From Streptomyces rishiriensis (GTDB lineage: Bacteria > Actinomycetota > Actinomycetes > Streptomycetales > Streptomycetaceae): a stretch of 64,000 nucleotides of DNA. The translations under genes and the position numbers were made by a program. The stretch covers positions 6,386,001 through 6,450,000 of the forward strand of contig NZ_JAUSWV010000002.1 in NCBI RefSeq assembly GCF_030815485.1. The letters run 5' to 3'. The notes below the pieces were generated by a model. That model searched no databases. It saw only the letters and a list, made by a program, of their open reading frames with translations, and was not told where the DNA came from. Positions 17,062-24,392 of this stretch are shown here, piece after piece (position 1 is the first letter of the stretch; the number at the start of each line of letters is the position of its first letter).

Positions 17062-17565
17062 GCCGGTTCCGGTAACCGGTTTCGCCCTCCGGTTCCGGTA
17101 ACGGGTTCGCCAACCGGTTTCGGTAGCAGGCGTCGGCGGCCGGTTTCCGTCGGGTTCCGTGACGGGTGCTGGTGGCCGTTTCGGTGACGGCTTTCCGTCA
17201 TCGGTTTGCGCAACCGGTTTCGACGGCCAGTCTTCGTAACCGGTATCGACGGCCAGTCTTCGTAACCGGTTTCGACGGCCGGTTCCGTAACCGGTTTCAG
17301 CACCGAGTCGGGTAACCGGTACCAGCGCCGGTTTGAGCAACCACGTCAGCGCCGGTTTCGGTGACCGGTACCAGCACCAATCAGTAACCGGTCTCCGCGG
17401 CGATTCAGTAACCGGTCTCCGCGCACGCTCAGTAACCAGTCGCCGCGCAAGCGCGGTAAGCGGTACCAGCACTAACTCAGTAACCGGTTCCCGGACCAAT
17501 TCGGTAACCGGTCCCCGGACCAATTCGGTAACCGGTATCTGCGCAAGTTCGCTAACTGGCCGGCA
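17062..17565. repeat. Degenerate 24-bp tandem array with TAACCGGT core
   Basis: The 630-base gap after the RidA gene is filled by repeats built round GTAACCGGT. From about 17380 the unit is 24 bp and regular (units start TCAGTAACCGGT or TCGGTAACCGGT, seven in a row); earlier copies are spaced irregularly, mostly about 25 bp apart. About ten exact TAACCGGT cores plus several variants (TAAGCGGT, TGACCGGT, CAACCGGT) are present. Because 24 is a multiple of three, frames stay open and produce false ORFs on both strands. A related array with the same period follows acnA. Confidence 0.88.
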
Positions 17566-17614
17566 TCCGTGGTCGGCATCGGCGGGATGATCGGCAGCCG
17601 GGCTGAAATCCAGG

Positions 17615-17818
17615 TCAGGCGGCGACGGCCAGCTGTCCGGCGGTCACCCGGTGCGGGGCCACAGACCGGCCGTCGGGCAGCAGTTCGCCGGAGTCGTCGA
17701 AGGCGATCGTGCCGTCGCACATCAGGTACCAGCCCTGCTCGGGGTGGGCGGCGACGATGTGCGCGAGGTGTACCGTCCGGGCGTCGGCAGAAGCGCTGGG
17801 AAGCTGGTGGGAACACAT
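17615..17818 (-). CDS. DUF5999 family small protein
   Basis: A 67-residue protein starting MCSHQLPSASADARTV and continuing AHIVAAHPEQGWYLMCDGTIAFDDSGELLPDGR. This is the pattern of DUF5999, a family I know from Streptomyces; its function is unknown. Homologues usually keep a Cys-rich start (MCxHQPxCP); here the second Cys is replaced by Ser. The ATG at 17818 has GGAGGTG six bases upstream; a longer in-frame extension to 17932 lacks support. It is divergent from the next secreted protein. Confidence 0.82.
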   Translation of the reverse strand: MCSHQLPSASADARTVHLAHIVAAHPEQGWYLMCDGTIAFDDSGELLPDGRSVAPHRVTAGQLAVAA

Positions 17819-18047
17819 GGAGCACCTCCACGTCGGTGGGGTCGGCCGTCCGGTCGGCCCCATGGGTAGACCATGCGCCCCGCCCGCCGGCATCTCCAGA
17901 GGGTGCTCGAAAGCGTGACAGCACCAGGACAACTCCAGGACCGTTCGTCGACGACCGGCGCGGACTCGCCACCGAAGGAGTGACGATCACCGCCTCGGGC
18001 ACGCTCGCCGGGTACCTGTGGAGCCCCCCACAACAGGAGGTTTCCCC

Positions 18048-18476
18048 ATGTCGTTGCGTCCCGCCCTCTCCGCGGCCGTCGGCGCCGTTCTGCTCTTGCT
18101 CGCCGCTCCGGCGGTGACGGCCACCGCCGGACCGTCGGAGTCCGTCACCGTGGACTCGGTCGGCACCATCGCCGCGGACGGCACCGTCACCCTCTCGGGT
18201 ACCTACCGGTGTCTCGGCAACACGGGTCCCGTCTTCGTCAGCTCCTCGGTGGGCCAGGGGTCCGGCAAGGTCCGGCACGGCATCGGAGGCACCCGTGCGG
18301 TGTGCGACGGCGCCGAGCACGCCTGGAAGAACACCGGCAGGGCCACCCCGGCCGACCTCGAACCCGGTAAGGCCCACGTCGAGGCCACGCTCATGGAACT
18401 CCGCCCCCAGGGCAGCCTGCCGTTGCCCCGTTTCCACGCGACGCAGGAGCAGGACATCACGCTGACTGCCGGCTGA
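18048..18476 (+). CDS. Secreted DUF6299-like protein
   Basis: A 142-residue protein with a signal peptide (MSLRPALSAAVGAVLLLLAAPAVTATA) and a mature domain starting ESVTVDSVGTIAADGTVTLSGTYRC. It has two cysteines (YRC and AVC) likely forming a disulfide. The pattern recalls DUF6299, small secreted actinobacterial proteins of unknown role with a beta-sandwich-like sequence. The start at 18048 follows CAGGAGG; ten codons upstream in frame are not needed. No functional partner is seen nearby. Confidence 0.75.
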   Translation: MSLRPALSAAVGAVLLLLAAPAVTATAGPSESVTVDSVGTIAADGTVTLSGTYRCLGNTGPVFVSSSVGQGSGKVRHGIGGTRAVCDGAEHAWKNTGRATPADLEPGKAHVEATLMELRPQGSLPLPRFHATQEQDITLTAG

Positions 18477-18552
18477 GCGGCCGGTCCTGAACAGCGGGCC
18501 CCTTGACGGGCACCGCACTCCGAGCGGCGGGCCCGGCAGACAGCCCGCCGCT

Positions 18553-18639
18553 TCTGGCGTCGTGGGTCGGCGCGCCTCCCGACGGGCCCGACGCCCCTGG
18601 CGTCGTGGGTGGGACCCGCCTCCCGACGGGCCCGACGTT
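18553..18639. repeat. Direct repeat between convergent genes
   Basis: Two copies of an imperfect unit of about 44 bp (each containing CTGGCGTCGTGGGT and GCCTCCCGACGGGCCCGACG) fill the gap between the DUF6299-like gene and modC, just before the modC end. Confidence 0.75.
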
Positions 18640-18662
18640 TCCGGCCCCTTCCCGACCCGGTC

Positions 18663-20033
18663 TCACACCGGGTAGGCGTGGGTCTGCGTGGCCTTCACCG
18701 CCGCCCAGACCCGCGCCCCCGGGTGCAGATCGAGTTCGGCCGCGGCGACGGTCGTGAGGTCCGCGGCGAGGGGGAGCTCACCGGTGAGGTCCGCGCGGAT
18801 CTGGTCGCCGTGGGTCTCCAGGCCGGCGACCTCGCAGCGCCAGAGGTTGCGGGCACTGGCGCCGGTCGGACGGTCGCGGTAGAGCGTGACCGCGCTCGGC
18901 GGGAACGCCACGAACACCGGGCCGGACAGGACCTCGGTGGTGGTGAGGGCCGGTCCCGCGTCGAGGCGGACGGTGTGGCCGTCCGCCTCGCCCCGATAGA
19001 GGTTCAGGCCCACCAACTGGGCGATGTAGTCCGTCCGGGGATGACGGGCGATGTCGGACGGTGCGCCCTCCTGGACGACCCGCCCGTGCTCGACGACGAC
19101 CAGCCGGTCGGCGAGCACCATGGCGTCCAGCGGATCGTGCGTGACGAGGACGGCGACGGCCTCGAACTCGGCCAGGTGACGCCTGAGTTGGGCCCGGACC
19201 TCCAGCCGGGTGCGGGCGTCCAGCGCGGCCAGCGGCTCGTCGAGGAGCAGCAGCCGCGGGCGCGTGGCCAGCGCACGGGCCAGGGCGACCCGCTGGGCCT
19301 GGCCCCCGGACAGCCTGCGCGGCTTGGCGCCCGCGTGCGCCGCCAGGCCCAGGCGGTCCAGCCAAGCGGCGGCCCGGGCACGGGCCTGCGCCTTGGTCGC
19401 ACCCTGGCAGCGGGGGCCGAAGGCCACGTTGTCCAGGGCGGTCAGATGGGGAAAGAGCAGATAGTCCTGGAAGACGACACCGACCGGGCGGGACTCCGGC
19501 GGCGTGTCCTCCAACGCGCGGCCGTCCAGCCGTAGCCGGCCGTCGGTGAGCGGCGTCAGACCGGCGAGGGCGCGCAGCGCGGTGGTCTTCCCCGCGCCGT
19601 TCGGACCGAGCAGGGCGACCACCTCACCCGGCGCCACGCTCAGCGCCACGTCGAGGCGGAACGCGCCGCGCTCCACGACCAGGTGGGCGTCGAGCCCGTC
19701 CGCGGACGAGCCGACGTGCAGCTTGTCTTCGTCCGCGGACGGACCGGCGCGCAGCTTGTCTTCGTCCGCGGACGGACCGGCGCGCAGCTTGTCTTCGTCC
19801 GCGGACGGACCGGCGCGGAGAGTGTCTTCGTCCGTGAACGGACCGGCGCGGAGAGTGTCTTCGTCCGCAGTGCGGTCGCCGCGGAGAGTGACTTCGTCCG
19901 CACAGGGGTCGGCGCGGAGGCCGAGTTCCCCGGACGGCCCCGCACGGAGACTGTGTCCGTCCGCGGACGGGGCGCCACGTCGGTCGTCGTGGACGGGCCG
20001 GGAGTCGGCGGCGGTCTCCTGGGGCTCGCTCAT
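18663..20033 (-). CDS. modC: Molybdate ABC transporter ATP-binding protein with repeat-rich N-terminus
   Basis: A 456-residue protein whose last about 350 residues are a ModC ATPase: Walker A GPNGAGKTT, signature LSGGQAQRVALARAL, Walker B LLLLDEPLAALD, and a C-terminal TOBE domain (ending ARVWAAVKATQTHAYPV). The first about 110 residues are not part of the family. They carry tandem 11-residue repeats of the RAGPSADEDKL type, at least seven degenerate copies, acidic and probably disordered. The start ATG 20033 overlaps the modB stop (ATGA); MDDSAM at 20048 is an alternative. The extension replaces the few residues that normally precede the ATPase core. The role, if any, is unknown; ATPase motifs are intact so transport should work. 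Confidence 0.92.
   Translation of the reverse strand: MSEPQETAADSRPVHDDRRGAPSADGHSLRAGPSGELGLRADPCADEVTLRGDRTADEDTLRAGPFTDEDTLRAGPSADEDKLRAGPSADEDKLRAGPSADEDKLHVGSSADGLDAHLVVERGAFRLDVALSVAPGEVVALLGPNGAGKTTALRALAGLTPLTDGRLRLDGRALEDTPPESRPVGVVFQDYLLFPHLTALDNVAFGPRCQGATKAQARARAAAWLDRLGLAAHAGAKPRRLSGGQAQRVALARALATRPRLLLLDEPLAALDARTRLEVRAQLRRHLAEFEAVAVLVTHDPLDAMVLADRLVVVEHGRVVQEGAPSDIARHPRTDYIAQLVGLNLYRGEADGHTVRLDAGPALTTTEVLSGPVFVAFPPSAVTLYRDRPTGASARNLWRCEVAGLETHGDQIRADLTGELPLAADLTTVAAAELDLHPGARVWAAVKATQTHAYPV
19700..19965. repeat. 33-bp in-frame tandem repeat within modC
   Basis: About eight 33-bp units, the first three nearly identical (each with GCGCAGCTTGTCTTCGTCCG or a close variant on the plus strand), encode the 11-residue repeats at the ModC N-terminus. 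Identity falls toward the gene start, which suggests expansion from the inner end. Confidence 0.88.
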
Positions 20034-20890
20034 CGCGCTGTCATCCATCGGTCGCGCAGGCCCGCCAACACCGCGACGGACACGGCCAGCAGAACGAGGC
20101 TGAGGGCGATGGCGGCCTCCGGGTCGCTCTGAAGGGCCAGGTACACGGCCAGCGGCATGGTCTGGGTGCGGCCGGGGAAGTTGCCGGCGAAGGTGATCGT
20201 CGCGCCGAACTCGCCGAGCGCCCGGGCCCACGCCAGGACCGCGCCGGCCGCGACGCCCGGCGCGATCAACGGCAGTGTGACCCGGCGGAACGCGGTGAAA
20301 CGGGAGGCGCCGAGGGTGGCGGCCGCCTCCTCGAAGCGCGGGTCGGCGGCGCGCAGGGTGCCCTCGACGCTGATGACGAGGAACGGCATGGCGACGAACG
20401 CCTCGGCGACCACGACCCCGGCGGTGGTGAACGGGAGCGTGATGCCGAACCAGGAGTCCAGCGACTTCCCGACGACGCCGTTGCGGCCCAACGCCATCAG
20501 CAACGCCACACCCCCCACCACCGGCGGCAGCACGAGCGGCAGGGTGACGAGAGCCCGGACGAGGCCCCGTCCGGGGAACTCGACCCGGGCCAGCAACCAG
20601 GCCAGCGGCACGCCGACGACCAGACTCACGGCAGTGGCGGCGGTGGCGCAGACCAGGGACAGCCGAAGCGCCTGCCACACCTCGGCACTGGTCAGCAGGT
20701 CCGGCAGGCTGCGCCAAGGGGCCCGCACCAGCAGCGCGATCAGCGGCACGATCAGGAAGGCCATACCGATCAGCGCGGGGACCAGCAGGGGCAGCGGCAC
20801 GCCGCGCACCTGGGCCCGGACCCGTCGACGCCGCGGCCCGCCCCGGACGGTGTCGGCCGCGATGTCGGACCTGCCGGTCGGGGAGGTCAC
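20030..20890 (-). CDS. modB: Molybdate ABC transporter permease
   Basis: A 286-residue inner-membrane permease with five to six hydrophobic segments and the EAA-loop signature ARALGEFGATITFAGN, typical of ModB, followed by FPGRTQTMPLAVY. It forms the channel for molybdate/tungstate with ModA and ModC. The ATG at 20890 overlaps the modA stop and its own stop overlaps modC, so modABC is a tightly coupled operon. Confidence 0.95.
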   Translation of the reverse strand: MTSPTGRSDIAADTVRGGPRRRRVRAQVRGVPLPLLVPALIGMAFLIVPLIALLVRAPWRSLPDLLTSAEVWQALRLSLVCATAATAVSLVVGVPLAWLLARVEFPGRGLVRALVTLPLVLPPVVGGVALLMALGRNGVVGKSLDSWFGITLPFTTAGVVVAEAFVAMPFLVISVEGTLRAADPRFEEAAATLGASRFTAFRRVTLPLIAPGVAAGAVLAWARALGEFGATITFAGNFPGRTQTMPLAVYLALQSDPEAAIALSLVLLAVSVAVLAGLRDRWMTAR

Positions 20891-21723
20891 GGCTGCAGGA
20901 ACCCGGCCTCGGTCAGGACCTTCTGCCCCTCGGCGGACCGCACCAGCGCGATGAAGGCCTCGGCCGCCACGGCGTTCTTCGCCTCCTTGAGGCGGACGAT
21001 CGGGTAGTCGTTGACGGCGTCGGCCGATTCGGGGAACTCCACACCCTCCACCTTGTCACCCGCCGCGTGCACATCGGTCTTGTAGACGACCGCCGCGTCG
21101 GCCTCCTTCAGCTCCACCTTCGTCAGCGCGGCCTTGACGTCCTGCTCGTAGGAGACGGGCGTGAGCTTGAGCTCGGCGGCGTCGAGGGCCTTCTGGGCGG
21201 CGGCGCCGCAGGGGACCGTCTTGTCGCACAGCACGACCTTCAGGCCGGACTTCGTAAGGTCCTTGAGGGAGGACACCTGGTGGGGGTTGCCCGGCAGGGT
21301 GGCGATCTCCAGCTGGTTGCGGACGAAGGTGGCGGGCGTCCCCGAGGCGTCCCCCGCGTCCGTCACGATCGCCATCGTCTTGGGGCTGGCGGACGCGAAC
21401 ACGTCCGCCGGGGCACCGCCGGTGATGCTCGCGGCGAGGGAGTCGCTGCCCCCGAAACTGAAGGTGACCTCGGTACCCGGGTGAGCCTTCTCGAACGCCT
21501 TGCCCAGCGTCGTGAAGCTCTCCTTCAGCGAGGCCGCGGCGAACACGGTGACCGTCCCGGACAGCTTGTCCGACGTGGACGTGGACGTGGACGCGGAGGA
21601 GCCCGACGCCGCCGAGGAGGAGCCGTCGGAGGACGAACAGGCGCTCAGGCCCAGCAGCGCCGTCACTCCCAGGGCGGCCACCTGCATCGGTCGGCCGCTC
21701 CGGCGCGCGGTACGGGTCATCAT
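20887..21723 (-). CDS. modA: Molybdate-binding lipoprotein
   Basis: A 278-residue lipoprotein: basic N-terminus, hydrophobic stretch and lipobox LGLSAC with Cys29, then a Ser/Thr-rich linker. The binding domain shows TVTVFAAASLKESF, FSFGGSDSLAASITGGAPADVFASA and VYKTDVHAAG, the usual ModA signature. The start at 21723 (MMTRTARRSGRP) has AGAGGAG seven bases upstream. It is first gene of modABC and divergent from a molybdopterin-binding-like protein across 220 bases; a HTH-TOBE protein likely regulating it lies 1 kb away. Confidence 0.95.
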   Translation of the reverse strand: MMTRTARRSGRPMQVAALGVTALLGLSACSSSDGSSSAASGSSASTSTSTSDKLSGTVTVFAAASLKESFTTLGKAFEKAHPGTEVTFSFGGSDSLAASITGGAPADVFASASPKTMAIVTDAGDASGTPATFVRNQLEIATLPGNPHQVSSLKDLTKSGLKVVLCDKTVPCGAAAQKALDAAELKLTPVSYEQDVKAALTKVELKEADAAVVYKTDVHAAGDKVEGVEFPESADAVNDYPIVRLKEAKNAVAAEAFIALVRSAEGQKVLTEAGFLQP

Positions 21724-21943
21724 GGGTCCACTCCTCTGGTCCTGACGGACACCCTCACGCTGACACCGGCTGGGCGGCAACGTCCCTGATCCGGTAGGTG
21801 CGCATGCACTGATCATACTGCCGCAGATGCGAGGGGAAAGTCTCCTGTCGCTTCGCATGAGCCGCAACGGTGATCGGATGAGGTGGCATGTGCGATTGCA
21901 CGGGAGGCGGGTCCGGGTACGGTCATCCAGGAGGGGGTAGCCC

Positions 21944-22606
21944 GTGAGCCAGTCCCTCGCAGCTGCCGGCACGTCCGTCGGCACGTCCGTCGGCACGTCC
22001 GCCGGCACGGCTGCTGGCCCGCCTGCCGTTACGGCTGCTGCCCCGACCGCCGGCCCAGCCGCCGGCACGTCCGCTGACCCGACCGCCGGTCCCGCCGCTG
22101 GTCCAGCCGTCGGTGAGTCCGCCGGTACGTCCGCCGGCCCGACGGCCGATACGACCGCTACTCCCGCGGCGGAACTCGTCCTCGTCGGCGATCTGTGCCG
22201 GCCTGCCCGGCTCACGGTGCCCGACCTGCTCGGTCGGCCGCAGCACCGGGCCGAGGTGACCTTCGAGTGCGCCACCAGCGGCGTCCGGCACCACCGCTTC
22301 ACGGGACCGCTGCTGTACGAGGTTCTCGCGGACGCCGGTCCCGGCTTCGACCCGGTCCGGCGCAAGGACCGTCTGCGCTTCCTGATAGCGGTGTCCGGGG
22401 CGGACGGCCGTCACGCCCTGCTGTCCTGGGCGGAGATCGACCCCGACTTCGGGCAGGCACCCGTACTCCTCGCGGTCACCCTCGACGGCGCCCCGCTCGA
22501 CCGTGCCGGACCCCAGCTCGTCCTGCCGCGGGAGCGCTGCGGCGCCCGGCACACCAGCGGCGTGAGCGTGATCCGTGTGGACGGCGGCTACACCTCATGG
22601 GCGTGA
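21944..22606 (+). CDS. Molybdopterin-oxidoreductase-like protein with tetrapeptide repeats
   Basis: A 220-residue protein. Residues 9-76 are seventeen consecutive four-residue units of the kind GTSV, GTSA, GPAA, DPTA. After ELVLVGDLCRPARLTVPDLL the C-terminal 140 residues resemble the sulfite-oxidase-type molybdopterin-binding fold (VTFECATSGVRHHRFTGPLLYEVL, RFLIAVSGADGRHALLSWAEIDP). It is shorter than a full catalytic domain, so it may bind cofactor or be an accessory protein. The GTG start at 21944 is preceded by AGGAGGGGG. Location between modABC and the HTH-TOBE gene fits molybdenum metabolism. No signal peptide is visible. Confidence 0.75.
   Translation: MSQSLAAAGTSVGTSVGTSAGTAAGPPAVTAAAPTAGPAAGTSADPTAGPAAGPAVGESAGTSAGPTADTTATPAAELVLVGDLCRPARLTVPDLLGRPQHRAEVTFECATSGVRHHRFTGPLLYEVLADAGPGFDPVRRKDRLRFLIAVSGADGRHALLSWAEIDPDFGQAPVLLAVTLDGAPLDRAGPQLVLPRERCGARHTSGVSVIRVDGGYTSWA
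21968..22171. repeat. 12-bp in-frame repeat in the molybdopterin-like gene
   Basis: Seventeen 12-bp units (for example GGCACGTCCGTC) encode the tetrapeptide repeats. The first three copies are nearly identical, and later ones diverge. Confidence 0.85.
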
Positions 22607-22790
22607 CCAAACCCCGCCCTGCTATGAGGAATCGGCTACCGTCTCCCGGCCCGTACCCGTGGGGCCGGGAAACCGGTTCCACACATCCGTCGCAGGGCCT
22701 TCGTCGGCAGCGAGGCGGAGCGGACCGCGCCGGTGCCCCCCCCCGTCAACGCGTCACCGGTGGAGGGCGGCGGAGACCCCTGTTTTCTTC

Positions 22791-23186
22791 TCAGGCCCGG
22801 TCGATGTGCACGTTCGTCGACTTCACCCGGGCGGTGGCCTCCACCCCGACCTCCAGCCCCAGCTCCTCCACGGCCTCCCGCGTCAGCAACGACACCAGCC
22901 GGTGCGGCCCGGCCTGGATCTCCACCTGGGCAGCGACATCACCGAGTTTCACGGCCGTGACGATGCCGGGAAAGGCGTTACGGACCGAGGTGTACGAGGC
23001 ACCCTCCTCGCCGCCACCGCTCTTGGCCAGCTCCACCGAGAAGGCAGCCAGATCCCGGCCGTCGATGAGGCGTCGTCCGCCCTCGTCCCGGTGTGTGGCC
23101 ACCCGGCCCGCGTCCGCCCACCGTCGCGCGGTGTCCGGACTCACCCCGAGCAGACGCGCCGCCTGGCCGATCGTGTAGGACTGCAT
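22791..23186 (-). CDS. HTH-TOBE molybdate-responsive regulator
   Basis: A 131-residue protein: an excisionase/MerR-type helix-turn-helix (YTIGQAARLLGVSPDTARRWADAGRVATHRDEGGRRLI, residues 4-42) joined to a molybdate-binding TOBE/Mop domain (SVRNAFPGIVTAVKLGDVAAQVEIQAGPHRLVSLLTREAVEELGL). This pairing acts as a compact ModE-like sensor in actinobacteria. It is a good candidate regulator of modABC. ATG 23186 is preferred to the TTG three codons upstream. It is convergent with the molybdopterin-like gene. Confidence 0.85.
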   Translation of the reverse strand: MQSYTIGQAARLLGVSPDTARRWADAGRVATHRDEGGRRLIDGRDLAAFSVELAKSGGGEEGASYTSVRNAFPGIVTAVKLGDVAAQVEIQAGPHRLVSLLTREAVEELGLEVGVEATARVKSTNVHIDRA

Positions 23187-23334
23187 AGCCGCCAAGATAG
23201 GCGATCGACGCCGACCCGTCCGTGCGGGGGCGCGTATCGCTCCTGCGCCGGGCGTGGGCGCCGGACCGGGCCCCTGCGGTAGATCTCCGGCGCGAGGAGG
23301 GTTCAGTGACGCACGCTTCCGGCGCGGAGGCGGG

Positions 23335-23871
23335 CTACTCGCCGACGGATCCGTCGATGGCTTGGCGGAGGAGGTCCGCGTGACCGAGGTGGCGGGCGTA
23401 CTCCTCGATCACGTGCTCGAGGACGAACCGCACATCGGTGTCACCGAACTCCGGGTTGGGCCTGACACGCGACGGGTTCTCGGTAACGTGCGGAAACGCT
23501 TGCCGTGACTCCTCGCAGGCCTTCAGGTAGTCCTCGTAGACCTCCTCGGCCGGCGTAGGGTCCGATTCGTCGTACCACTCGTCACCGGAGCCGGTGACGT
23601 ACGTCCGATAGGGGAAGTGCCGAGGCGTCGTACCCGCCAGGGTCCGCTGGAACCAGGCACGCTCGACCCCCGCGAGATGGCGCATGAGGCCCAACAGGCT
23701 CAACTCGGAGGATGTAAAAGGCCGTTGTCGCAACTGCGCGTCCGACAGGCCTTCGCACTTCCACAGGAAGGTGGCCCGGTGGTGGTCGAGGCCGGAGGCG
23801 ATCACTTCCAGCCAGGAGCCCGACAACGTGCGCCCGGGCCGAACGATCTCCTGAACCACGATGTCGCTCAC
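23335..23871 (-). CDS. DinB/DUF664 family protein
   Basis: A 178-residue four-helix-bundle protein of the DinB superfamily. HHRATFLWKCEGLSDAQLRQRP, LGLMRHLAGVERAWFQRTLAG and FVLEHVIEEYARHLGHADLLRQAIDG supply the three metal-binding histidines. In actinobacteria DUF664 proteins are proposed thiol (mycothiol)-dependent transferases; the substrate is unknown. GTG 23871 with GAGGGGAAG upstream is chosen; the long open frame continuing upstream is a shadow of the MurA-like gene. Confidence 0.85.
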   Translation of the reverse strand: MSDIVVQEIVRPGRTLSGSWLEVIASGLDHHRATFLWKCEGLSDAQLRQRPFTSSELSLLGLMRHLAGVERAWFQRTLAGTTPRHFPYRTYVTGSGDEWYDESDPTPAEEVYEDYLKACEESRQAFPHVTENPSRVRPNPEFGDTDVRFVLEHVIEEYARHLGHADLLRQAIDGSVGE

Positions 23872-24392
23872 GCTGGACTTCCCCTCACTTGCCTCAGGCC
23901 TGACGTTCACCCGGGGGAGACTCACCACCGCACCGAAACTCATCGCTCCGAGAGCCCCGTTGAGCCTGTTGTCGCGCCGTTGTGGAGATCCGCACCGGCC
24001 ACGGACTCCGGCGGCAGGCACGGGCCCTCGGCCCCGGCAGGCAGAAGCCCTCGAAGCCTGTTCGTGGACGACATCGATTTCGACGCTGGGGAGGATTCCG
24101 CGCCCGGGAGCGGCCCAGGGGCGCACGCCACGGACACCGCAATGCATCCTCCGTAAGCAAGCGCGCCTCCTGCCCCACGAGCCTGCCGGGCGCTTCCTGG
24201 GCGCCCGGGCACTGCCGTAGCAGGGCATCGACGCGGTCTTCGCACAGCCGCACAGCCGCACAGCCGCAAGGCGACCGGCGACAACTCGCCTCACACTCGC
24301 AGGCCGGCGAAGTCCGAGAGGCGCCGCCGCACCCGTTGCTGATCCGAATCCGTTCAGGCCAGGCGGAGTGCGGCGGCGGTGGCGTCCGCCGG
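23872..24392. other. Non-coding gap, no gene recognised
   Basis: About 520 bases between the DinB gene and the HTH-MurA gene, both on the minus strand. I see no convincing protein in any frame and only a short CACAGCCG triplicate near 24245. The promoter of the DinB gene should lie at its left end. Confidence 0.5.

Noticed and set aside
17062..17565. CRISPR array
   Set aside because: Units are contiguous and degenerate without unique spacers, and there are no cas genes in the window.
16891..17590. Open frames with eight-residue repeats in the 24-bp array (for example SVTGLRGD type)
   Set aside because: A 24-bp repeat keeps frames open on both strands. There is no ribosome site and no recognisable domain.
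21827..21858. Inverted repeat ATGCGA/TCGCAT as a ModE-type operator upstream of modA
   Set aside because: Only 6-bp arms 20 bases apart, expected often by chance; kept out of the features for lack of support.
22640..22760. Cobalamin or molybdenum-cofactor riboswitch suggested by GCCGGGAAACCGGTTCC
   Set aside because: No B12 box or other conserved core, and it lies between two convergent gene ends where a riboswitch would control nothing.
23894..24253. Possible 119-residue gene on the minus strand between the DinB and HTH-MurA genes
   Set aside because: No ribosome site, Arg-rich composition and no recognisable pattern.
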